A stretch of DNA of 13,881 nucleotides from an uncultured Nocardioides sp. (GTDB lineage: Bacteria; Actinomycetota; Actinomycetes; Propionibacteriales; Nocardioidaceae): the NCBI RefSeq assembly GCF_946885725.1, contig NZ_CAMPGZ010000109.1:1-13881 (forward strand). Direction: 5' to 3'. The notes beneath the pieces were generated by a model. That model was not told the DNA's origin. It worked only from the letters and a program-made list of their open reading frames with translations, and made no database searches. Position numbers and translations under genes: made by a program. This document shows, one piece after another, positions 10,109-13,881 of this stretch (the first letter of the stretch is position 1; each line of letters begins with the position of its first letter).

Positions 10109-11014
10109 ATGATCCGCACCGTCGTCGCCGCCCTCCTCGCCGCCTCGGTGTCGCTGTCCTGCTCCGGCGGCGGAGCGGGGCCTGACAGCGCGCGTGACCA
10201 GGACCGGACGCCGACCGAGAGCCCGTCGGTCTCGTCATTCGCGCGGTCGGCCTCGCCGTCCCCGTCACGGTCCTCCGCCACTCCGCGCGACACGGCAGGC
10301 CGGCTGCAGGCCGCCGCCGACGTGCTACGCGACGCGACCTCGGACGCGGTAGCTCTGCGCAAGGCGGGGCAGTCCGTCCAGCTCGAGGTGCGCGAGCTCG
10401 CCGACCGGTCCCGCAAGGCACAGCGCGCGGTGCTGGCCGACCTCGAGCCCGACGCGGCGACCGTCGTCCGGGCCTGCCTCGCGGCCGCCACGCCGCTGCG
10501 CGACCTCACCCCGCCGCAGAAGAAGCTGCCGAAGTGGCGGATCGTCCGGCCGCCCGCGCCGTCCGTCCTGTTGCGGCACTACCGGGCGGCCGAGCGTCGT
10601 ACCGGCGTGCCGTGGCAGTACCTCGCCGCCATCCACCTCACCGAGACCCGGATGGGGCGCATCCGCGGCACCAGCACCGCGGGCGCGAAGGGACCGATGC
10701 AGTTCCTGCCGTCGACGTGGGAGATCTACGGCGCGGGCGGCGACATCAACGATCCGCGCGACGCGATCTTCGCGGCGGCCCGGCTGTTGAAGGCCAACGG
10801 CGCCCCGCGACGGATGGCGCAGGCGCTGTACCACTACAACCCGTCCGACCACTACGTCCGCGCGGTGTCGTCGTACGCCCGGAGCATGCGGAAGGTGCCC
10901 TGGGCCTACACCGGCTACTGGCAGTGGCGGGTGCTCTACCGCCATGTGAAGGGCGTCTACGCGCTGCCGGTCGGCTACCCGAAGAAGCGGGCGGTGCTCA
11001 TCGACCCACGGTGA
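10109..11014 (+). CDS. Secreted SLT-domain lytic transglycosylase, probable lipoprotein
   Basis: The 301-residue protein begins MIRTVVAALLAASVSLSC, a short signal peptide with Cys18 as a possible lipidation site; the lipobox is imperfect because -3 is Ser rather than Leu. A Ser/Pro/Arg-rich linker (about 20-62) and a helical, charged region (about 62-130) follow. The catalytic SLT/lysozyme-like domain covers about 150-270: YLAAIHLTETRMGRIRGTST (171-190) holds the candidate catalytic Glu179, and GAKGPMQFLPSTW (192-204) is the family signature. RMAQALYHYNPSDHYVRAV (235-253) completes it. Such enzymes cleave peptidoglycan glycan strands to 1,6-anhydro ends at the cell surface. The 3' end overlaps the OsmC gene on the other strand by 17 bases, so its transcript must end inside, or be antisense to, that gene. 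Confidence 0.9.
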   Translation: MIRTVVAALLAASVSLSCSGGGAGPDSARDQDRTPTESPSVSSFARSASPSPSRSSATPRDTAGRLQAAADVLRDATSDAVALRKAGQSVQLEVRELADRSRKAQRAVLADLEPDAATVVRACLAAATPLRDLTPPQKKLPKWRIVRPPAPSVLLRHYRAAERRTGVPWQYLAAIHLTETRMGRIRGTSTAGAKGPMQFLPSTWEIYGAGGDINDPRDAIFAAARLLKANGAPRRMAQALYHYNPSDHYVRAVSSYARSMRKVPWAYTGYWQWRVLYRHVKGVYALPVGYPKKRAVLIDPR

Positions 11015-11465
11015 TGACCGGGTCGTGCTCGACGGGGAAGTTCACGCTGTTGGCGATGAAGCACAGCTCGTTGGCGCGGTGGTGCGCCTTGACGGCCGCC
11101 TCGACCATGTCCGCCTCGGCGACCGTGACGCGCGGCCGGAGCACGACGCCGGTGAAGCGCCCGCTGCCGTCGGGGTACGTCGTCATCGACCCGTGCGCGT
11201 CGTCGACGTACGACGTCACCACGACGCCCTCCATCACGCACACGTGCAGGTACGACAGCAGGTGGCACTCCGACAGCGCCGCGAGGAGGAACAGCTCCGG
11301 GTTCCACCTGCTCCGGTCGCCGCGGAACGTCGGGTCCGACGAGCCGAGCAGCTCCGGTCGTCCCTCGGTCGCGATCGTGTGGTCGCGCGTGTAGCTGCGG
11401 TAGCCCGCCGTCCCCTCGCCGGTGTTGCCGGTCCAGGTCACGGTGACGTCGTACGCGTGCTCCAT
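10998..11465 (-). CDS. OsmC-family peroxiredoxin-like protein
   Basis: The 155-residue cytosolic protein fits the OsmC/Ohr fold. WNPELFLLAALSECHLLSYL (54-73) carries the first conserved cysteine (C67), and ANELCFIANSVNFPV (131-145) carries the second (C135), the pair that reduces organic hydroperoxides. Cys76 is extra. SECH and LCFIANS differ from classical OsmC/Ohr motifs, so this is a generic OsmC-family member, not clearly Ohr. The ATG at 11465 has AGGAT about 7 bases upstream; a longer reading to 11513 is less likely. It is divergent from the small Cys/His-rich gene, with a 71-base shared upstream region, and convergent with the transglycosylase gene. Confidence 0.87.
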   Translation of the reverse strand: MEHAYDVTVTWTGNTGEGTAGYRSYTRDHTIATEGRPELLGSSDPTFRGDRSRWNPELFLLAALSECHLLSYLHVCVMEGVVVTSYVDDAHGSMTTYPDGSGRFTGVVLRPRVTVAEADMVEAAVKAHHRANELCFIANSVNFPVEHDPVITVGR

Positions 11466-11536
11466 GCGCACATCCTGTCTGGTCACGCCGTTTCGGTCTG
11501 CGCCGGCGGGCAACTCTCGCCGTGGAGGTATTCACC

Positions 11537-11671
11537 ATGTGCGACGCGAAGTCACCCGGAGGCAACCTGAGCTGTGCGCGGCACAGCTGCGACGGCCGGG
11601 GCCACGTGTGGGTGCACGCGAGCTCCGCCCCGGACGCCAAGGCCGAGGCCGACTACGACCTGGACTACTGA
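11537..11671 (+). CDS. Small Cys/His-rich hypothetical protein (44 residues)
   Basis: I do not recognise this family. It is supported as a gene by GGAGG at 11524-11528, 8 bases before the ATG, and by third codon positions that are G or C in all but three sense codons. The protein has three cysteines (C2, C13, C18) and three histidines (H16, H23, H27) in its first 27 residues, with SCARHSCDGRGHVWVH at 12-27. An acidic tail follows, ending ADYDLDY. The His/Cys spacing could bind a metal or take part in thiol chemistry; that is inference. There is no signal peptide or membrane segment. It is divergent from the OsmC gene. The stop is 12 bases before the large hairpin at 11684-11757, which may end its transcript. 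Confidence 0.65.
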   Translation: MCDAKSPGGNLSCARHSCDGRGHVWVHASSAPDAKAEADYDLDY

Positions 11672-11683
11672 GCCCCGCGAGAA

Positions 11684-11757
11684 CATGTAAAGCGGAGTTA
11701 TTGCGACTCCGCACGCGCCGAGCGTGGTGCGTGGTCGCAATAACTCCGCTTTACATG
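11684..11757. repeat. 74-bp near-perfect hairpin with 24-bp identical arms
   Basis: The left arm (11684-11707, beginning CATGTAAAGCGGAGTT) is the exact reverse complement of the right arm (11734-11757, ending TCCGCTTTACATG). The 26-base interior can extend the stem with five more pairs (CGCAC 11710-11714 with GTGCG 11727-11731). The arms are about 46% GC in surroundings near 70%. The element lies between the stops of two convergent genes, 12 bases after the small Cys/His-rich gene and 25 bases before the sdhB stop, so it could act as a bidirectional terminator or mRNA 3'-end stabiliser. There is no U-tract. The length and base composition also fit a dispersed palindromic repeat; copy number cannot be judged from this window. 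Confidence 0.85.
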
Positions 11758-11782
11758 AAGCCGGTCGACGAGGTCACCCGGC

Positions 11783-12541
11783 TCACCGCCGGAAGATCAG
11801 CGCCCGCTTCACTTCCTGGATCGCCTTCGTCACCTCGATGCCGCGCGGGCAGGCCTCGGTGCAGTTGAAGGTCGTGCGGCAGCGCCACACGCCCTCCTGG
11901 TCGTTGAGGATCTCGAGCCGCTGGTCGGTGCCCTCGTCGCGGCTGTCGAAGATGAACCGGTGCGCGCCGACGATGGCCTGCGGACCGAAGTACTGCCCGT
12001 CGGTCCAGTAGACCGGGCACGACGTCGTGCACGCCGCGCACAGGATGCACTTGGTCGTGTCGTCGAACCGCTCGCGGTCCTTCTGCGACTGCAGCCGCTC
12101 ACGGGTCGGCTCGTTGCCGGTCGTGATGAGGAACGGCATCACGGAGCGGTACGCCGCGAAGAACGGCTCCATGTCGACGACGAGGTCCTTGAGCACCGGA
12201 AGGCCCTTGATCGGCTCGACGGTGATCGGCTGGGACGGGTTGACGTCCTTGAGCAGCGTCTTGCAGGCCAGCCGGTTCTTGCCGTTGATGCGCATCGCGT
12301 CGGAGCCGCAGACGCCGTGCGCGCAGGAGCGGCGGAACGTGAGCGAGCCGTCGAGGTCCCACTTGACCTTGTGCAGCGCGTCGAGCACGCGGTCGGTCGG
12401 CTCGGCCGTGACCTGGTAGCTCTCCCAGTGCTGCTCCTCGGACACCTCCGGGTTGTAGCGGAGGATCTTGACCGTGACGGTCATCGTCGAGGTGCTGGCG
12501 GCGGGGGCGGCGCCGGCCTCGGGCGTGGCGGTCGTCGTCAT
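11783..12541 (-). CDS. sdhB: Succinate dehydrogenase iron-sulfur subunit
   Basis: SdhB passes electrons from the SdhA flavin to quinone through three iron-sulfur clusters on the cytoplasmic face of the membrane. In the 252-residue protein the [2Fe-2S] ligands are C73, C78, D81 and C93 (SCAHGVCGSDAMRI then LAC); Asp in the third position is normal, as in E. coli. The [4Fe-4S] and [3Fe-4S] ligands come from CILCAACTTSCP (165-176: C165, C168, C171, C175) and CRTTFNCTEACPRGI (221-235: C221, C227, C231). The first 20 residues are an Ala/Thr-rich extension with no family counterpart; Met20 (12484) is an alternative start, but ATG 12541 shares one base with the sdhA stop (TGATG), which supports the longer form. 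Confidence 0.96.
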   Translation of the reverse strand: MTTTATPEAGAAPAASTSTMTVTVKILRYNPEVSEEQHWESYQVTAEPTDRVLDALHKVKWDLDGSLTFRRSCAHGVCGSDAMRINGKNRLACKTLLKDVNPSQPITVEPIKGLPVLKDLVVDMEPFFAAYRSVMPFLITTGNEPTRERLQSQKDRERFDDTTKCILCAACTTSCPVYWTDGQYFGPQAIVGAHRFIFDSRDEGTDQRLEILNDQEGVWRCRTTFNCTEACPRGIEVTKAIQEVKRALIFRR

Positions 12542-13881
12542 CAGTACTTGCGCTCCATCGGCTTGTAGCGGGTCTCCACGACGGGCTTGTAGTCCAGGCG
12601 CACGCTGCCGTCCTCCTGGCGGTAGGCCATCGTGTGCCGCATGAAGTTCACGTCGTCGCGGGTGGGGTAGTCCTCGCGGAAGTGGCCGCCGCGCGACTCG
12701 TTGCGCGCCAGCGCGGAGACGACGAGCACCTCGGCCAGGTCGAGCAGGAAGCCGAGCTCGATCGCCTCGAGCAGGTCGGTGTTGAACCGCTTGCCCTTGT
12801 CCTGCACCGACACGTTGGCGTAGCGCCCCTTGAGGCTCTCGATGTCGGCGAGCGCCTGCTTGAGCGAGCCTTCGGTGCGGTAGACCTGTGCGTTGATGTC
12901 CATCGTCGCCTGGAGCTCTTGGCGGATCGCCGCCACGCGCTCCGAGCCGCCGGCGTCGCGCATCTGCTCGATCATGTCGACCACGCGGCCCTCGGGACGC
13001 TCCTCGACGATGTCGATGTAGTCGGTCCCCGCGGCGAACTCGGCGGCGTAGATGCCCGCGCGCCGGCCGAACACGTTGATGTCGAGCAGCGAGTTGGTGC
13101 CGAGCCGGTTGGCGCCGTGCACCGAGACGCAGGCGACCTCGCCGGCGGCGTACAGGCCGGGGATCACCGTGTGGTTGTCGGCCAGCGCCTCGCCCTTGAT
13201 GTTGGTGGGGATGCCACCCATGGCGTAGTGCGCGGTCGGGAACACCGGGATCATCTCGGTGTAGGGCTCGACGCCGAGGTAGGTGCGCGCGAACTCCGTG
13301 ATGTCCGGGAGCTTCGCGTCGATCTGCTCCTTCGGCAGGTGCGTGAGGTCGAGGTAGACGTAGGCCTTGTCGGGGCCGGCGCCGCGCCCCTCGCGCACCT
13401 CGTTGGCCATCGCCCTGGCAACCATGTCGCGCGGCGCGAGGTCCTTGATGGTGGGGGCGTAGCGCTCCATGAAGCGCTCGTTCTCACTGTTGCGCAGGAT
13501 GCCGCCCTCGCCTCGCGCGGCTTCGGACAGGAGTACGCCGAGGCCGGCCAGGCCGGTCGGGTGGAACTGGAAGAACTCCATGTCCTCGAGCGGCAGACCC
13601 TTGCGCCACACGATGCCCATGCCGTCGCCGGTGAGCGTGTGGGCGTTGGACGTCGTACGGAAGACCTTGCCGAAGCCGCCGGTCGCGAAGATGACCGCCT
13701 TGGCGTTGAAGACGTGGATCTCGCCGGTCGCGAGCTCGTAGGCCACGACGCCGTTGACGCGCGTGCCGCCCGAGCTCTCCACGGTGAGCATGTCCAGCAC
13801 GTAGAACTCGTTGTAGAACTCCACGCCGTGCTTGATGCACTGCTGGTAGAGCGTCTGCAGGATCATGTGGCCGGTGCGGTC
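12541..13881 (-). CDS. sdhA: Succinate dehydrogenase flavoprotein subunit, C-terminal 446 residues (5' end outside window)
   Basis: SdhA oxidises succinate to fumarate using covalently bound FAD. The gene reads leftward and its start lies beyond the right edge; the visible part begins [15 protein letters not shown], and the ATG at 13866 is internal. Numbering from the first visible residue, active-site features are intact: FQFHPTG (104-110, H107), PRDMVARA (150-157, catalytic R151), [10 protein letters not shown] (218-227, H218) and [13 protein letters not shown] (257-269, R259). [15 protein letters not shown] near the C-terminus and the final MERKY match SdhA. The FAD-attachment His is in the missing part. 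A full protein would be about 580 residues. sdhB follows directly with a TGATG overlap; any membrane-anchor genes would lie outside the window, to the right. Confidence 0.96.
   Translation of the reverse strand, partial: DRTGHMILQTLYQQCIKHGVEFYNEFYVLDMLTVESSGGTRVNGVVAYELATGEIHVFNAKAVIFATGGFGKVFRTTSNAHTLTGDGMGIVWRKGLPLEDMEFFQFHPTGLAGLGVLLSEAARGEGGILRNSENERFMERYAPTIKDLAPRDMVARAMANEVREGRGAGPDKAYVYLDLTHLPKEQIDAKLPDITEFARTYLGVEPYTEMIPVFPTAHYAMGGIPTNIKGEALADNHTVIPGLYAAGEVACVSVHGANRLGTNSLLDINVFGRRAGIYAAEFAAGTDYIDIVEERPEGRVVDMIEQMRDAGGSERVAAIRQELQATMDINAQVYRTEGSLKQALADIESLKGRYANVSVQDKGKRFNTDLLEAIELGFLLDLAEVLVVSALARNESRGGHFREDYPTRDDVNFMRHTMAYRQEDGSVRLDYKPVVETRYKPMERKY

Noticed and set aside
11532..11740. 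Two short - strand frames that both encode an ITPLYMF-like segment near the hairpin
   Set aside because: The resemblance comes from the hairpin arms and they are antisense to the small Cys/His-rich gene; neither has a convincing ribosome site.
11672..11782. Hairpin region as an insertion sequence or transposon end
   Set aside because: No transposase is present, and the flanks share only AA, so a full mobile element cannot be supported; it is kept as a repeat.
12541..12543. Possible frameshift or fusion between sdhA and sdhB
   Set aside because: The TGATG junction is an ordinary one-base overlap; both proteins end and begin as expected.

Overview
The window is a very GC-rich chromosomal segment (third codon positions almost always G or C, frequent GTG starts, little room between genes) of an actinobacterium. 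A monomeric NADP-type isocitrate dehydrogenase, an MpaB-family oxygenase, a DUF402 protein, an SCO4848-type small membrane protein next to a YihY protein, and an sdhA-sdhB operon together suggest a Propionibacteriales/Nocardioidaceae-like organism. That placement is an inference from gene content, not from a marker gene. Both ends are cut inside genes: isocitrate dehydrogenase on the left, SdhA on the right.

Layout: (1) 1-537, + strand, the 3' end of icd, followed by a GC-rich hairpin at 557-584 that could stop transcription from both sides. (2) 607-2208, - strand, a DUF402 (FomD-like) protein followed by an MpaB/DUF2236 oxygenase; between them lies a perfect 10-bp inverted repeat placed over a predicted leaderless promoter. 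(3) 2279-3505, + strand, a DHA1-type MFS exporter, convergent and overlapping at its 3' end with a tandem two-domain GNAT acetyltransferase (3495-4628, - strand). (4) 4682-10092, + strand: a short leader ORF coupled to a CNNM/CorC-type DUF21-CBS membrane protein, then trpS, a 2H phosphoesterase, a YihY/BrkB membrane protein, an SCO4848-like small membrane protein and a PLP-dependent dehydratase, the last two joined by a GTGA overlap. (5) 10109-11014, + strand, a secreted SLT-type lytic transglycosylase, probably a lipoprotein, whose 3' end overlaps an OsmC-family protein on the - strand (10998-11465). (6) 11537-11671, + strand, a 44-residue Cys/His-rich protein with a strong ribosome binding site, divergent from the OsmC gene. 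(7) 11684-11757, a 74-bp hairpin with 24-bp perfect arms that are AT-rich for this genome. (8) 11783-13881, - strand, sdhA (partial) and sdhB with a TGATG junction.

Most of the window is core metabolism and envelope housekeeping: TCA-cycle/respiratory enzymes at both ends, tRNA charging, cell-wall turnover and membrane proteins. I see no defence island, CRISPR array, prophage, insertion sequence, tRNA or rRNA. No stretch over 300 bases lacks a gene. The parts that deserve a second look are the 74-bp hairpin, the small Cys/His-rich gene beside it, the promoter-embedded palindrome in front of the MpaB oxygenase, and the leader ORF before the CNNM-type gene.
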